Counted from the stretch's first letter, positions 36,811 to 51,256 are shown. The stretch is 56,563 nt of DNA from Variovorax sp. (GCA_025352265.1 JANXTS010000043.1:1-56563), one strand, 5' to 3'. Notes: generated by a model from the sequence alone, not told the origin. Program-made: numbers and translations.

Positions 36811-37593
36811 CTAGATGCTGAACATCATTGCCGTCAGCAGAAAATCGAGCCCAAGGACGGCCAGAGAAGCCACCACAACGGTGCGAGTGGTGGCGCGCGA
36901 GACGCCTTCAGGGGTCGGGTGAGCCTCAAAGCCTTGCAGCAGCGCAATGAAGGTGACCGTGAAACCGAAAACGATGCTCTTGAGCACGCCATTGCCCACG
37001 TCGCGCCAGACGTCGATGCCGCCTTGCATCTGGCCCCAAAACGCACCAGGGTCGACGCCGAGCATCAATACGCCCACAACGTAACCACCGCCAACACCCA
37101 CGGCGCTGAATACCGCTGCGAGCAACGGCATCGTGATGACGCCAGCCCAGAAGCGCGGCGCGAGGATGCGTTGCACCGGGTCGACCGCCATCATCTCCAT
37201 GGCACTTAGCTGTTCACCCGCCTTCATAAGACCGATCTCAGCCGTGAGCGACGTACCAGCGCGTCCAGCGAAGAGCAGTGCCGCGATCACCGGGCCGAGC
37301 TCACGTACCAAAGCGAGGGCGACAAGCAGTCCCAACGCTTCGGAGGAGCCGTAGCGCTGCAGCGTGTAGTAGCCCTGCAACCCCAGCACGAAGCCGACGA
37401 ACAGCCCGGACACGCCAATGATGGCCAGCGAATAGTTGCCGAGAAAGTGGATCTGGTCGCGCACGAGGCCAAAGCGACGAAGGCTGCGCGCGCCCTGAAA
37501 CAGCAGGCGCAGGAACAGCCGCGCACCGTAGCCCAGGTTCGCCAGCTTGCTGCGCACCGCAAACCCGATGTCGGAAGGCTTCCACCAACTCAT
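36811..37593 (-). CDS. mlaE: Phospholipid ABC transporter permease MlaE
   Basis: A 260-residue permease of the MlaE/YrbE family, with about five hydrophobic segments and blocks LGPVIAALLFAGRAGTSLTA and GLMKAGEQLSAMEMMAVDP that are diagnostic. It is the membrane core of MlaFEDB. The start overlaps the mlaF stop by ATGA. Confidence 0.96.
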   Translation of the reverse strand: MSWWKPSDIGFAVRSKLANLGYGARLFLRLLFQGARSLRRFGLVRDQIHFLGNYSLAIIGVSGLFVGFVLGLQGYYTLQRYGSSEALGLLVALALVRELGPVIAALLFAGRAGTSLTAEIGLMKAGEQLSAMEMMAVDPVQRILAPRFWAGVITMPLLAAVFSAVGVGGGYVVGVLMLGVDPGAFWGQMQGGIDVWRDVGNGVLKSIVFGFTVTFIALLQGFEAHPTPEGVSRATTRTVVVASLAVLGLDFLLTAMMFSI

Positions 37594-38411
37594 CGCTGTT
37601 CGCCCCTCACCTGGCCGAAGTCTTCTTCGACACTCACACTGGGATAGTGGAAGTGCACCGGACCCTCGGGCAGCGCGTTGACGAACTGGTGCACCAGCGG
37701 GTCGACGCTCTGGCGAACGTCGCTCGGACTTCCCTGCGCGGCGATCTTGCCGTTGGCCAGCACGATCACATGGTCGGCAATGCGGAATGTCTCGTCGAGA
37801 TCGTGCGATACCACGATGCTGGTGAGTCCCAGCGTGTCGTTCAGGCGGCGAATGAGGCGCGCCGCGGTGCCGAGCGAAATTGGGTCCAACCCGGCAAACG
37901 GCTCGTCGTACATCACCAGTTCAGGATCGAGGGCGATGGCGCGAGCAAGCGCCACGCGACGGGCCATCCCGCCGGACACCTCGCTCGGCATCAGATTCCG
38001 CGCGCCTCTTAGGCCGACGGCGTCGAGCTTCATCAGTACGATGTCGCGGATCAGCGCCTCGGTCAGCCGGGTGTGCTCGCGAATCGGAAAGGCGACGTTG
38101 TCGAACACACTCATGTCGGTGAACAGCGCGCCGAACTGGAACAGCATGCCCATGCGTCGCCGCGCTGCATACAACGCGGCGGCTTTCATCAGGCCGACGT
38201 CCTGGCCATCGAGCAGCACTTGGCCATCCTGAGCGCGCAGTTGACCACCGATCAGCCGCAGCACGGTCGTCTTGCCGCCGCCCGAAGCGCCCATCAACGC
38301 CGTAACTTTGCCGCGTGGCACTTCGAAAGAGACGCCATCGAGAGTAGGACGCGCGCCATAGCCGAACACGACTTCACGGAACGCGACGAGAGGGGGCGCA
38401 ACAGGGTCCAT
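37590..38411 (-). CDS. mlaF: Phospholipid ABC transporter ATPase MlaF
   Basis: A 273-residue ABC ATPase: Walker A GASGGGKTT, signature VSGGMARR, Walker B LVMYDEPFAGLDP, switch His in VVSHDLDETFR. It powers lipid movement by the Mla system. It is the first of six mla genes (FEDACB). The ATG at 38411 has no ribosome site and lies 5 bases after the T-run of a terminator-like hairpin, so initiation may be leaderless-like, or the true start is slightly downstream; the family-like N-terminus argues for the ATG used here. Confidence 0.94.
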   Translation of the reverse strand: MDPVAPPLVAFREVVFGYGARPTLDGVSFEVPRGKVTALMGASGGGKTTVLRLIGGQLRAQDGQVLLDGQDVGLMKAAALYAARRRMGMLFQFGALFTDMSVFDNVAFPIREHTRLTEALIRDIVLMKLDAVGLRGARNLMPSEVSGGMARRVALARAIALDPELVMYDEPFAGLDPISLGTAARLIRRLNDTLGLTSIVVSHDLDETFRIADHVIVLANGKIAAQGSPSDVRQSVDPLVHQFVNALPEGPVHFHYPSVSVEEDFGQVRGEQR

Positions 38412-38416
38412 TGAAT

Positions 38417-38450
38417 AAAAAAAGCCGGGCTCCTCTTCAGGCGTACCGGC
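38417..38450 (-). terminator. Rho-independent terminator after gltD, abutting mlaF
   Basis: On the minus strand GCCGG (38450-38446) pairs with CCGGC (38428-38424) around a 17-base loop, followed by seven T (38423-38417). A second palindrome, CCCCC-N7-GGGGG, lies 20 bases upstream. The T-run ends 5 bases before the mlaF ATG. Confidence 0.6.
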
Positions 38451-38513
38451 GTGGGGTTTCCCCCATGATAAGGGGGCAACCGTTGTACTGCAGCTACAGC
38501 TAAGGCGACGACT

Positions 38514-39992
38514 TCAACGTGGCAAGTCGCTGAACCCCATCAGGAACTCGTCGACCGACCGCGCCGCCTGACGGCCTTCGCGGATTGCCCACACTACGAG
38601 CGATTGGCCGCGACGCATGTCGCCCGCAGCAAACACCTTGGGGACGTTGGTCGCGTAACCGCCGATGAAGTCGACGCTCGCTCTGGCATTGCCGCGCACG
38701 TCCTTGTCGATGCCGAAAGCGTCGAGCACATTGGCCACGGGATTCACGAACCCCATCGCCAGCAGGACGAGGTCGGCTTTCAGGATCTGCTCGCTGCCCG
38801 CCACCTCGATCATCTTGCCTTCCTTCCATTCCACGCGAACAGTCTTCAGGCCGGTGACCTTCTTGCCGTCGCCGATGAACTCCTTCGTCGAGATCGCGAA
38901 TTCGCGTTCGCAACCTTCTTGGTGGCTGGAGCTGGTGCGCAGTTTGATCGGCCAGTAGGGCCAGGTCATCGGCCGATTTTCTTCTTCAGGCGGCTGCGGC
39001 ATTACCTCGAACTGCGTCACGTTGACCGCACCGTGACGATTGCTGGTGCCGACGCAGTCGGAGCCGGTATCGCCACCGCCGATCACGATCACGTGCTTGC
39101 CGTCAGCGCGCAGCTGACCCTTGACCTTGTCACCCGCATTGACCCGGTTTTGCTGTGGCAGCATTTCCATCGCGAAATGAATACCGTCCAGATCACGGCC
39201 GGGCACCGGCAGGTCGCGCGATTGCTCGGAACCGCCGGTGAGCAGCACCGCGTCGAACTCCTTGTCGAGCTGCTCGGGTGTGACGGTTTCCTTCGCCAAG
39301 TTCGTGACCTTCGAGCCCCTGCCCATCGGATCTTTAGTGGCACCAATCACGACGCTGGTGCGAAACACGACGCCTTCGGCCTTCATCTGCTCGACACGCC
39401 GGTCGATGTGCGTCTTTTCCATCTTGAAGTCGGGAATGCCGTAACGCAGCAGTCCACCGATGCGGTCGTTCTTTTCGAACAGCGTGACATCGTGACCGAC
39501 ACGCGCGAGCTGTTGCGCCGCCGCCATCCCGGCAGGTCCGGCACCGACCACGGCGATCTTCTTTCCCGTTTTGTGCTTCGGCACGCGCGGTGTGACCCAG
39601 CCTTCGACCCATGCGCGATCGATGATCGCGTGCTCGATCGACTTGATGCCGATGGCGTCGTCGTTCACATTGAGCACGCACGCCGCTTCGCAAGGGGCCG
39701 GGCAAATGCGACCGGTGAACTCCGGAAAGTTGTTGGTCGAATCGAGGACCGCGAAGGCGCTTTGCCAGTCGTTTCGATACACGAGATCGTTGAAGTCCGG
39801 AATGATGTTGTTGACCGGGCAAGCGCTATTGCAGAAGGGCGTTCCGCAGTCCATGCAGCGGGCACCCTGCACCTTTGCCTGCTCTGGCGTCAATGCAACG
39901 ACGAATTCCTTGTAGTCCTTGACGCGCTCGTCAATGGGCTTATAGCCCTCTTCGATGCGTTCATGCTCCATGAAACCGGTGATCTTTCCCAT
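38514..39992 (-). CDS. gltD: Glutamate synthase small subunit GltD
   Basis: A 492-residue NADPH-dependent subunit. N-terminal Cys clusters ([17 protein letters not shown] and [10 protein letters not shown]) ligate [4Fe-4S] centres; [12 protein letters not shown] binds FAD and [11 protein letters not shown] binds NADPH. It passes electrons to GltB for glutamate formation from 2-oxoglutarate and glutamine. It follows gltB by 54 bases. Confidence 0.97.
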   Translation of the reverse strand: MGKITGFMEHERIEEGYKPIDERVKDYKEFVVALTPEQAKVQGARCMDCGTPFCNSACPVNNIIPDFNDLVYRNDWQSAFAVLDSTNNFPEFTGRICPAPCEAACVLNVNDDAIGIKSIEHAIIDRAWVEGWVTPRVPKHKTGKKIAVVGAGPAGMAAAQQLARVGHDVTLFEKNDRIGGLLRYGIPDFKMEKTHIDRRVEQMKAEGVVFRTSVVIGATKDPMGRGSKVTNLAKETVTPEQLDKEFDAVLLTGGSEQSRDLPVPGRDLDGIHFAMEMLPQQNRVNAGDKVKGQLRADGKHVIVIGGGDTGSDCVGTSNRHGAVNVTQFEVMPQPPEEENRPMTWPYWPIKLRTSSSHQEGCEREFAISTKEFIGDGKKVTGLKTVRVEWKEGKMIEVAGSEQILKADLVLLAMGFVNPVANVLDAFGIDKDVRGNARASVDFIGGYATNVPKVFAAGDMRRGQSLVVWAIREGRQAARSVDEFLMGFSDLPR

Positions 39993-40046
39993 CGTGCTGT
40001 CCTGTCTGTTTTTGTAGATCGTGTCGTGATCGGTGCGCGCTGCGCC

Positions 40047-44792
<4,746 letters not shown>

Positions 44793-44824
44793 GGGCGCTC
44801 CTTCATTTTTTCGCAGGGATTCCG

Positions 44825-44853
44825 AGGATATTGCGATGCACAAACAATGCCAA
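44825..44853 (-). promoter_or_regulatory. Predicted sigma70 promoter of gltBD
   Basis: On the minus strand TTGGCA (44853-44848) and TATCCT (44830-44825) are separated by 17 bases. The predicted start near 44818 gives a 26-base leader with a strong Shine-Dalgarno before gltB. An AT-rich palindromic stretch begins 3 bases upstream of the -35. Confidence 0.6.
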
Positions 44854-44856
44854 ATA

Positions 44857-44946
44857 GTTTATTAAGGGTCAGATACTAATTAAATCTGAATGCGAACTGA
44901 CATTAATAAACAAGGGACATGTTGAATTTAATAGCAAACTATTCAA
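44857..44946. repeat. AT-rich palindromic block next to the RAYT gene
   Basis: Three inverted repeats in 90 bases, in a local AT-rich patch unlike its surroundings: GTTTATTAA (44857-44865) with TTAATAAAC (44903-44911); inside it, TCAGAT (44869-44874) with ATCTGA (44884-44889); then TTGAAT (44922-44927) with ATTCAA (44941-44946), enclosing AATAG/CTATT. The transposase gene ends 26 bases to the right. RAYT enzymes act on such hairpins, so this is probably its cognate REP-like element, by inference. Confidence 0.6.
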
Positions 44947-44971
44947 TGTGAGAAACGATTCGACAGTGTTC

Positions 44972-45667
44972 TCATGGGCGCGCTGAGCGTAACGGTCTAC
45001 CCGCTTTGGCCTTTGCGACGCGGCGCTCAGTTGTTTTCTGTAACGATTCGACGAATGACGCATCGCCGAGAGCCCAGCCACTCAAAGCGGCATCGGTCAA
45101 AGAAACCGTGTCGGCAGCAGAAACGCCCTTGCGCACCAACTCCGCATAACCCGCCTCGCGCGCGAAAGGCGTGTTGCCGAGCAACCAATATTGCGACGGC
45201 GGCGTGAGTGCTTTTTCATGCCTGTGGCCAGCGTAATGCGCGTAGCTCGACCAGGCAAATTCGGCCACGTCGATCGCCGCACTCGAACGCAATGGATTGA
45301 GGTCCATGTAGGCCATGCATCTCATCATCCAAAGCTCAGGCTGAATGACCGTCGACCGGTACCTACCCTCCCACAAGGTGCCGCTGCGCCCATGGCGGTC
45401 GTTGAACCCGCGCACGTAGCCGCGGCCCACCGCCTGCATGAGCTGTGGCAGCCCGTTGGTGGTCGAAGGCGTCATCAACAGATGAAAGTGGTTGTCCATC
45501 AGCACGTACGCATGCAACGCCACGCCCAGGCGCGGGGCGGCTTCGGCCAAGAGTGCGAGGAGTCGCTCGCGATCCATGCGGTCAGTAAAGATCGATTGAC
45601 GGTTATTGCCGCGCTGGATCACATGGTGCGGAAGGCCCGCCAGCGTAAGTCGGGGCAGGCGTGCCAT
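44972..45667 (-). CDS. REP-associated tyrosine transposase (RAYT, IS200/IS605-like Y1)
   Basis: A 231-residue Y1-type HUH nuclease: PHHVIQRGNNRQ near the start, the HUH motif His60-Phe-His62 in DNHFHLL, a candidate nucleophile Tyr84 in GRGYVRGFN, then the SGTLWEGRYRS and YMDLNPLRSS blocks that mark the RAYT branch. These enzymes nick and join single-stranded DNA at REP palindromes and are usually single-copy, domesticated-looking genes. The basic C-terminus ends GRPLRSARP. It starts 9 bases after the methyltransferase stop on the same strand. There is no second terminal element upstream, so it is not a complete IS. Confidence 0.88.
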   Translation of the reverse strand: MARLPRLTLAGLPHHVIQRGNNRQSIFTDRMDRERLLALLAEAAPRLGVALHAYVLMDNHFHLLMTPSTTNGLPQLMQAVGRGYVRGFNDRHGRSGTLWEGRYRSTVIQPELWMMRCMAYMDLNPLRSSAAIDVAEFAWSSYAHYAGHRHEKALTPPSQYWLLGNTPFAREAGYAELVRKGVSAADTVSLTDAALSGWALGDASFVESLQKTTERRVAKAKAGRPLRSARP

Positions 45668-45676
45668 GGCTCGCGC

Positions 45677-46573
45677 TCAAGGCAGGCGAAAGCGTGTTTG
45701 CAGCAACGACGACAGACCGAACTCAGAAAGCAGGCCTTTCAATCGCTCCGCCGCGCTGGCCTTGAATTGGCCAGTGCGGCGCGCAATGATCAGTTCGTTC
45801 TTCATGCTGTGCTCCCAGCCCACCAGCTCGGTGACGGTCACCTGGTAGCCATGCGCCTCCAGCAGCAGGCAGCGCAGCACGTTAGTAAGCTGGCTGCCGA
45901 TCTCTCGCGTATGGAGCGGATGCCGCCACAGCTCGGCGAGCGGTGTGCGTGAGAGCGACAGCGCCTTTGTCTCGCGAAGGCATGACGCCACCTCGGCCTG
46001 ACAGCAGGGCACCAGGACCATGAACGCCGCGTGCTTTGCGAGGCCGAAGACGATTGCATCGTCGGTCGCGGTATCGCATGCGTGCAGTGCGGTCACCATG
46101 TCGATGCGGTTGGGCAACGCAAGAGATTCGGTGGACTCGGTCACAGTCAAGTTGAGAAAAGACATCCGCCCGAAGCCGAGTTGGGTAGCCAGCACGCGCG
46201 ATTTTTCAACAAGCTCCGAACGCGTCTCTATGCCAAATACGTGACCGTCGCCAAGTGCCTTGAAGAAAAGGTCGTAGACGACAAAACCCAGGTAGGACTT
46301 GCCTGCACCATGGTCTGCCAGCGTCGCATGCGCGCCGTTGTCCGGCAACTCGCGCAACAGCTTCTCGATGAACTGGAACAGGTGGTAGACCTGCTTGAGC
46401 TTGCGCCGGGAATCCTGGTTGAGCCGACCTTCGCGCGTGAGGATGTGGAGCTCTTTTAGAAGTTCTATCGACTGGCCGGGGCGCAACTCTTGCAGCACGT
46501 CCGCTTCAGCTTTTGCTGCCTTTCCGACCTTCGCCGTCTTGTGCGTGCCAGGCGTTTTGATGACGGCGTTCAT
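45677..46573 (-). CDS. SAM-dependent methyltransferase, Methyltransf_32-like
   Basis: A 298-residue class I methyltransferase. Motif I is DHGAGKSYLGF (about residue 88-98); the acidic post-I residue is in VFGIETRSEL; a TALHACDTATDDAI block follows, then VLVPCCQAE. The N-terminal 80 residues are charged and helical. These blocks resemble the PF13679 family, some members of which act on RNA or ribosomal components; the substrate here is unknown. The ATG overlaps the DUF1415 stop (ATGA), suggesting a functional pair. Confidence 0.82.
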   Translation of the reverse strand: MNAVIKTPGTHKTAKVGKAAKAEADVLQELRPGQSIELLKELHILTREGRLNQDSRRKLKQVYHLFQFIEKLLRELPDNGAHATLADHGAGKSYLGFVVYDLFFKALGDGHVFGIETRSELVEKSRVLATQLGFGRMSFLNLTVTESTESLALPNRIDMVTALHACDTATDDAIVFGLAKHAAFMVLVPCCQAEVASCLRETKALSLSRTPLAELWRHPLHTREIGSQLTNVLRCLLLEAHGYQVTVTELVGWEHSMKNELIIARRTGQFKASAAERLKGLLSEFGLSSLLQTRFRLP

Positions 46574-47148
46574 CGATTTGCACCTCCAGGGCCGACATCG
46601 AGCGCAGCCCAGCCTTCAGCGCCGAGCGCCGTCAGCGTTTCGATGTTTCGCTCAAAAATGGCGTGTGCTTCAGGGAATGCATCGACGGCTCGGCTCACGC
46701 TGTCTTCCCGCAGCAGATGCAGCGTCGGGTACGGCGCGCGATTGGTTGCGTTGGCGGTGTCGTCCGGCGCGCTTCCTGCAAACTCGAAGCGTGGATGAAA
46801 GCTCGCAAGCTGCAGTTCGCCAGCATAGCCGGCGCGCCTAAGCTGACGCTCGGCACGCTGCGTGAAATCGTTGAAGTCCAAGAAGTCCGCCAAGGTATTG
46901 GGTGCCATTAAAAGTGTGGTGTCCCGATCGGAAGCCGCGCAATGGGAAAGGTCGGCCGCCTCCCGCATCAACGCTTCCATCAAGCCTATATCGTCGTTCG
47001 CTGCTAAGTGGACGGCGTATCGAATCTGCCGTTTGACGTGCACCGCCTTGGCAAACGGACACAGGTTGAGATCGATCACCGCGCGTTCGAGCCAGTGTCG
47101 CGTATCGGCCTCTGCCTGCCTCTCGTTGATTGTGGCAGCGATGCTCAT
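46570..47148 (-). CDS. DUF1415-family protein
   Basis: A 192-residue cytoplasmic protein of the DUF1415 family, function unknown as far as I know. The family pattern is WLERAVIDLNLCPFAKAV near the start, NTLADFLDFNDF in the middle and FHPRFEFAG, then NRAPYPTLHLLRE toward the end. Start chosen at ATG 47148 because it avoids overlap with the MFS gene; a GTG at 47193 is possible. The ATGA overlap with the methyltransferase is conserved-looking. Confidence 0.82.
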   Translation of the reverse strand: MSIAATINERQAEADTRHWLERAVIDLNLCPFAKAVHVKRQIRYAVHLAANDDIGLMEALMREAADLSHCAASDRDTTLLMAPNTLADFLDFNDFTQRAERQLRRAGYAGELQLASFHPRFEFAGSAPDDTANATNRAPYPTLHLLREDSVSRAVDAFPEAHAIFERNIETLTALGAEGWAALDVGPGGANR

Positions 47149-47182
47149 CTGGCGTTCATGTTCAATGGTGCCGATAGAAAGC

Positions 47183-48442
47183 TCACGTCGCACTCATCGA
47201 AGTGCGTGTGTCCGTCAGCTTGGCCACCATCATGATGCCGGCGACCGAGCATGCCAACGTGACGACCCACGTCCATTGCCATCCCCCGACGCGATGCGCC
47301 AGCCAGGCCACGACAGGTGGCGCAAGAAACTGGCCGAGCGCCGAAGCCTGCTGCATCATTCCGACGGTTGTGGAAATGGTATTGGCGCCCGGCGCCACTC
47401 GCACCGCCAGCATGAAGAGCGTCGCTGGCACCACCCCGCCGCCGAGGGAGAAGAGGCACACAGCCGCGTACCGAATCGCCGGCGGCAACATCACCGCATC
47501 GACGCCTTGGCCCCATTGGGCAAACGCCACGATGCCAGCGGCCGCCATCGTCCCGAAGCCACACCGCAACACAAACGCGGGCGCGACGCCCCGCTGCAGC
47601 AGGCGTCCGCCGACCAAGTTACCGAAGATGTTCATCGCCGCTGCCAGCGCGGTCAGCACGGCGTTCCAGCCAGCAGGTACGCCAACTTCGGCGTAGATCG
47701 CCGGCAGGAATCCGATAACCGCTATCCACTGCGACGAGTACACCGCGAAGGCGAGCGAAACGCAGCGCGGCCCACTGGCGCGCAAGGTGCTGCCGAGCCT
47801 TGCCGTCCAACGCGACCCACCTTGAATGCTGAGCGCAACGCGCTCACGATCGCCCGGCACTGATTGACACACCCAGACGCAGGCGGCTGCCGAAACAGCG
47901 GACAAAGCCCACCACCAGCCTTGCCACCCCACGACGGCGATGAGAAGCGGACCAAGTAGCAAAGCGAGGGCAACGCCAAGCGGCATATAGGCACCCCAAA
48001 AGCCCATCGCCAACTTCTCTACGTCGGCAGGGACGACCGCCCGGATGAGTCCAGGCGCGGGCATCACCACCAACAGGAAGCCAAGCCCTTCCAATGCGCG
48101 CAGCACCATGAGCAGCGACACCGCGTTCGGCCCCGCCGTCACGCAGCCGCCGCCGATGCTGGCGAGCGTGACGACGAGCAGCCCGGTCAGCATGCTGCGC
48201 CGCAGACCAATGGTGTCGGCGGCTAACCCGACCAGAAGCCCCAGTGTCATACCGGCAGCTTGCACCAAAGACAACAGGAATCCAGCTTCGACGAGACCGA
48301 TGCCGATCGTGGCCTGAAGCGCAGGCACCGCCGGCGGGAGCTTGCCAAGATGCAACGCGGCGCTCACGCCGGCCGCGATCACCGCGAACGCCGCGACCGG
48401 TATGCGCGCTGTCGGAGCGATCGCCGGTGCTATGCGATCCAT
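47183..48442 (-). CDS. Major facilitator superfamily transporter
   Basis: A 419-residue protein with about 12 hydrophobic segments and a loop-2/3 motif of MFS type (GLAADTIGLRRSMLTG). The cyanate/nitrate-permease-like start (AALHLGKLPPAVPALQ) suggests the CynX/NimT side of the superfamily, but the substrate cannot be read from sequence. It starts 13 bases inside the end of dgt. Confidence 0.85.
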   Translation of the reverse strand: MDRIAPAIAPTARIPVAAFAVIAAGVSAALHLGKLPPAVPALQATIGIGLVEAGFLLSLVQAAGMTLGLLVGLAADTIGLRRSMLTGLLVVTLASIGGGCVTAGPNAVSLLMVLRALEGLGFLLVVMPAPGLIRAVVPADVEKLAMGFWGAYMPLGVALALLLGPLLIAVVGWQGWWWALSAVSAAACVWVCQSVPGDRERVALSIQGGSRWTARLGSTLRASGPRCVSLAFAVYSSQWIAVIGFLPAIYAEVGVPAGWNAVLTALAAAMNIFGNLVGGRLLQRGVAPAFVLRCGFGTMAAAGIVAFAQWGQGVDAVMLPPAIRYAAVCLFSLGGGVVPATLFMLAVRVAPGANTISTTVGMMQQASALGQFLAPPVVAWLAHRVGGWQWTWVVTLACSVAGIMMVAKLTDTRTSMSAT

Positions 48443-49569
48443 CGTTGTCCGGTCAGCCGCTCGTGCTCACGCATCGCAAAGCGATCGGTCATGCCGGCGA
48501 TGTAGTCGGCCACCGAGCGATGGCGGTCAACGCGCGCAGCGAACGATTCAGGCATGTCGGCGGGACGTTCCAGATACGCCACAAACAAGCCGCGCACTAC
48601 GGCTTGAGCGCGCTCCGAGGTCGCTGTCACTTGCGCATGACGGTACAGGTTGGCGAACAGAAAGCGCTTGAGTTGGGTCGATTGCGCACGCATCGGCTCG
48701 CTGAAGCAGACCAGAGGCGCAGCCCTGCGTACCGCTTCCGCATCGACCGGTGCCGTGGCACGGAGAGCTGCCTTCGTCGCTTCGATAACGTCATAGACCT
48801 GCGCACTGAGCATCCGTCGAATCGTCTCGTACAGCACGCGACGCCCCGTCAGTTGCGGATACTCCTGTAGCGCTTCGCGGCGATATCGCTCGAACAACTC
48901 GACCTCGGAAAGACTCTCGACAGTGATGAGCCCCGATCGCACGCCGTCGTCGATGTCGTGTGCGTTGTATGCGATCTCGTCAGCCATGTTGCAGAGCTGC
49001 GCTTCCAACGCCGGTTGCGTGCCGTCGAGAAAGCGCCTTCCTACGCCGTTGGGCTCCCCGCCTTCGATGCGCTCGGCGTTGGCACGCGAGCAGTGCTTGA
49101 GAATGCCTTCGCGGGTCTCGAAGCTGAGATTGAGCCCGTCGAATTGCGGATAGCGATGTTCGAGCGTATCGACCATTCGCAAGCTTTGCAGGTTGTGCTC
49201 GAAGCCACCGTGCGTCCGCATGCAATCGTTCAATTCGTCTTGGCCTGCATGACCGAAGGGCGTGTGCCCGAGATCGTGCGCCAAAGCGATCGCCTCGACC
49301 AGATCCTCATTCAGCCGCAGCGCGCGGGCAATGGAGCGCCCCAGTTGCGCGACCTCGAGCGAATGAGTGAGGCGGGTGCGAAACAGGTCTCCCTCATGAT
49401 TCAAAAAAACTTGTGTCTTATAGACGAGGCGCCTGAACGCGGTCGAGTGAACGATGCGGTCGCGATCGCGCTGGAAGTCGTCGCGCGTAGGCGCCGGTGG
49501 TTCGTCATGCAGCCGGCCACGCGACTGCGCCGGATCGCAAGCGTACGGCGCGATCAGCCCTCGCAACAT
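48430..49569 (-). CDS. dgt: Deoxyguanosinetriphosphate triphosphohydrolase-like HD protein
   Basis: A 379-residue HD-domain dNTPase. Metal residues: His in [17 protein letters not shown] in [15 protein letters not shown], and Asp in [16 protein letters not shown] (here [12 protein letters not shown]). The N-terminus has [20 protein letters not shown] residues ([18 protein letters not shown]). It cleaves dGTP or other dNTPs to nucleoside plus tripolyphosphate and may limit phage DNA synthesis or keep pools balanced. It overlaps aroB by 16 bases and the MFS gene by 13. Confidence 0.92.
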   Translation of the reverse strand: MLRGLIAPYACDPAQSRGRLHDEPPAPTRDDFQRDRDRIVHSTAFRRLVYKTQVFLNHEGDLFRTRLTHSLEVAQLGRSIARALRLNEDLVEAIALAHDLGHTPFGHAGQDELNDCMRTHGGFEHNLQSLRMVDTLEHRYPQFDGLNLSFETREGILKHCSRANAERIEGGEPNGVGRRFLDGTQPALEAQLCNMADEIAYNAHDIDDGVRSGLITVESLSEVELFERYRREALQEYPQLTGRRVLYETIRRMLSAQVYDVIEATKAALRATAPVDAEAVRRAAPLVCFSEPMRAQSTQLKRFLFANLYRHAQVTATSERAQAVVRGLFVAYLERPADMPESFAARVDRHRSVADYIAGMTDRFAMREHERLTGQRWIA

Positions 49570-50654
49570 TGAGCAAGCACCTCGCGCACCATGGCCTCTG
49601 GCGCTGTTGCGACCTTGGCGGAGCCGGGCTTGTCGATGACGACGAAGCGGATCTCGCCGGCTTCCGACTTCTTGTCTATGCGCATCAACTCGAGATAGCG
49701 GTCTGCCCCAAGGGCCGGCCCTGTAATTGGCAAGCCGGCTCGCTGGATCAACCGGGTGAGTCGCGCTACGAAGGCCGCGTCGACACCGCCAAGCTTCTGA
49801 GAGAGATGGGCCGCCATCACCATGCCGCAGCCGACTGCCTCACCGTGGAGCCACTCGCCGTATCCCAAGCCGGATTCGATCGCGTGCCCAAAGGTGTGAC
49901 CGAAATTGAGAATGGCGCGCAGGCCCGTTTCCCGCTCGTCTTGCGCCACCACTTCGGCCTTAATCTCGCAACTGCGCTTGACGGCATGGGCAAGCGCAAC
50001 CGGTTCCATTGCGACCAGTGCGTCGACATTGGCTTCGATCCAGTCGAATAGCGACATGTCATAGATCGGGCCGTACTTGATCACCTCGGCCAACCCGGCA
50101 CTCAGTTCGCGCGGCGGCAGCGTTTGCAGCGTGGCAAGGTCGCACAGCACCAGATGCGGCTGATAGAACGCCCCGATCATGTTCTTCCCGAGCGGATGGT
50201 TGATAGCGGTCTTGCCACCGACCGACGAGTCAACCTGCGCCAGCAGCGTGGTCGGCACCTGGACGAACGGCACGCCACGCATATAGCTCGCTGCGGCGAA
50301 GCCAGTCATGTCGCCGACGACGCCGCCACCGAGTGCGAAGAGCACCGTCTTGCGATCGGCGCCATGTCCCAACAAGGCGTCGAAGATCAAATTGAGGGAG
50401 ACCCAATCCTTATGCACTTCGCCGTGGGGCAACACGAGCGTCTCGACGCGGCGATAGCGCTTTGAAAGCGTTACGTGCAAGCCGCCGGCATAGAGCGGCG
50501 CCACCATCGTGTCGGTAACGATCAACGCCATCGAAGCTGGCGGCGCGGCATCGAACACACCGGATTCGCCCAGCAAATCAGCAGCGATCAGGATGGGATA
50601 GCTGCGGTCGCCGAGATCGATCTCGACACGGTCGTGAAGTGCGGTCTGTGGCAT
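49554..50654 (-). CDS. aroB: 3-dehydroquinate synthase AroB
   Basis: A 366-residue NAD- and zinc-dependent enzyme for the second step of the shikimate pathway. Seen: [47 protein letters not shown], and zinc ligands including [11 protein letters not shown] and [10 protein letters not shown]. It follows aroK by 44 bases, the standard order. Confidence 0.97.
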   Translation of the reverse strand: MPQTALHDRVEIDLGDRSYPILIAADLLGESGVFDAAPPASMALIVTDTMVAPLYAGGLHVTLSKRYRRVETLVLPHGEVHKDWVSLNLIFDALLGHGADRKTVLFALGGGVVGDMTGFAAASYMRGVPFVQVPTTLLAQVDSSVGGKTAINHPLGKNMIGAFYQPHLVLCDLATLQTLPPRELSAGLAEVIKYGPIYDMSLFDWIEANVDALVAMEPVALAHAVKRSCEIKAEVVAQDERETGLRAILNFGHTFGHAIESGLGYGEWLHGEAVGCGMVMAAHLSQKLGGVDAAFVARLTRLIQRAGLPITGPALGADRYLELMRIDKKSEAGEIRFVVIDKPGSAKVATAPEAMVREVLAQCCEG

Positions 50655-50698
50655 GGGCTCGAGTGTAGAGGGGGCCGCGCCGTAAAGGAGACGCGCCG

Positions 50699-51256
50699 TC
50701 AGACGGCTGGCTCGATCGGTGGTTCGGGGATGACGATGCCAGCGAGTTCCAGCTGCATAACGATGATGTTGACAAGCATGACAACCGATGGTCGGCCAGT
50801 GTCGACAACATCGTGCGCGGTGTCTCGGTACAGTGGATCTCGTACGCCATGGAGTTCGCGGAGTCGTCCGAGCGGATCGGCGACCTGCAGCAAAGGGCGC
50901 TTGACGTCATGCCGCAATCTCCGAAACAGATCCTCGGGCGAGGAGCGCAAATAGATGACGTGGAAGTGGTCGCGCAGTTGACTCCGATTGGCTTCGCGAA
51001 GCACGGCGCCGCCACCTGTTGCTAAAACGCCGTGTGCGTTCGCCGCCAGATCAGCAATGGCCTGTTGCTCGATATCCCGAAAAGCGTCTTCGCCCTCGCG
51101 ATCGAAAAATTCACGAATCGAACAGCCGACACGCTGCTCGATAACCTGATCGGTGTCGACGAATGGGAGTTGCAGGCGCTGACCCATGCGCCGTCCCACT
51201 GCGGATTTTCCGGCGCCGGGTAGACCGACGAAAGCGATCGCCACGCGGATCGGCAA
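50699..51256 (-). CDS. aroK: Shikimate kinase AroK
   Basis: A 185-residue P-loop kinase: Walker [27 protein letters not shown] for shikimate binding, [14 protein letters not shown], and ATGGGAVLR. It phosphorylates shikimate. It lies 13 bases after pilQ, the common pilMNOPQ-aroKB layout. Confidence 0.96.
   Translation of the reverse strand: MPIRVAIAFVGLPGAGKSAVGRRMGQRLQLPFVDTDQVIEQRVGCSIREFFDREGEDAFRDIEQQAIADLAANAHGVLATGGGAVLREANRSQLRDHFHVIYLRSSPEDLFRRLRHDVKRPLLQVADPLGRLRELHGVRDPLYRDTAHDVVDTGRPSVVMLVNIIVMQLELAGIVIPEPPIEPAV

Noticed and set aside
44857..45676. Complete insertion sequence
   Set aside because: Palindromes occur only on the 3' side of the transposase gene; the 5' side abuts the methyltransferase gene by 9 bases, so no paired ends or target duplication can be seen.
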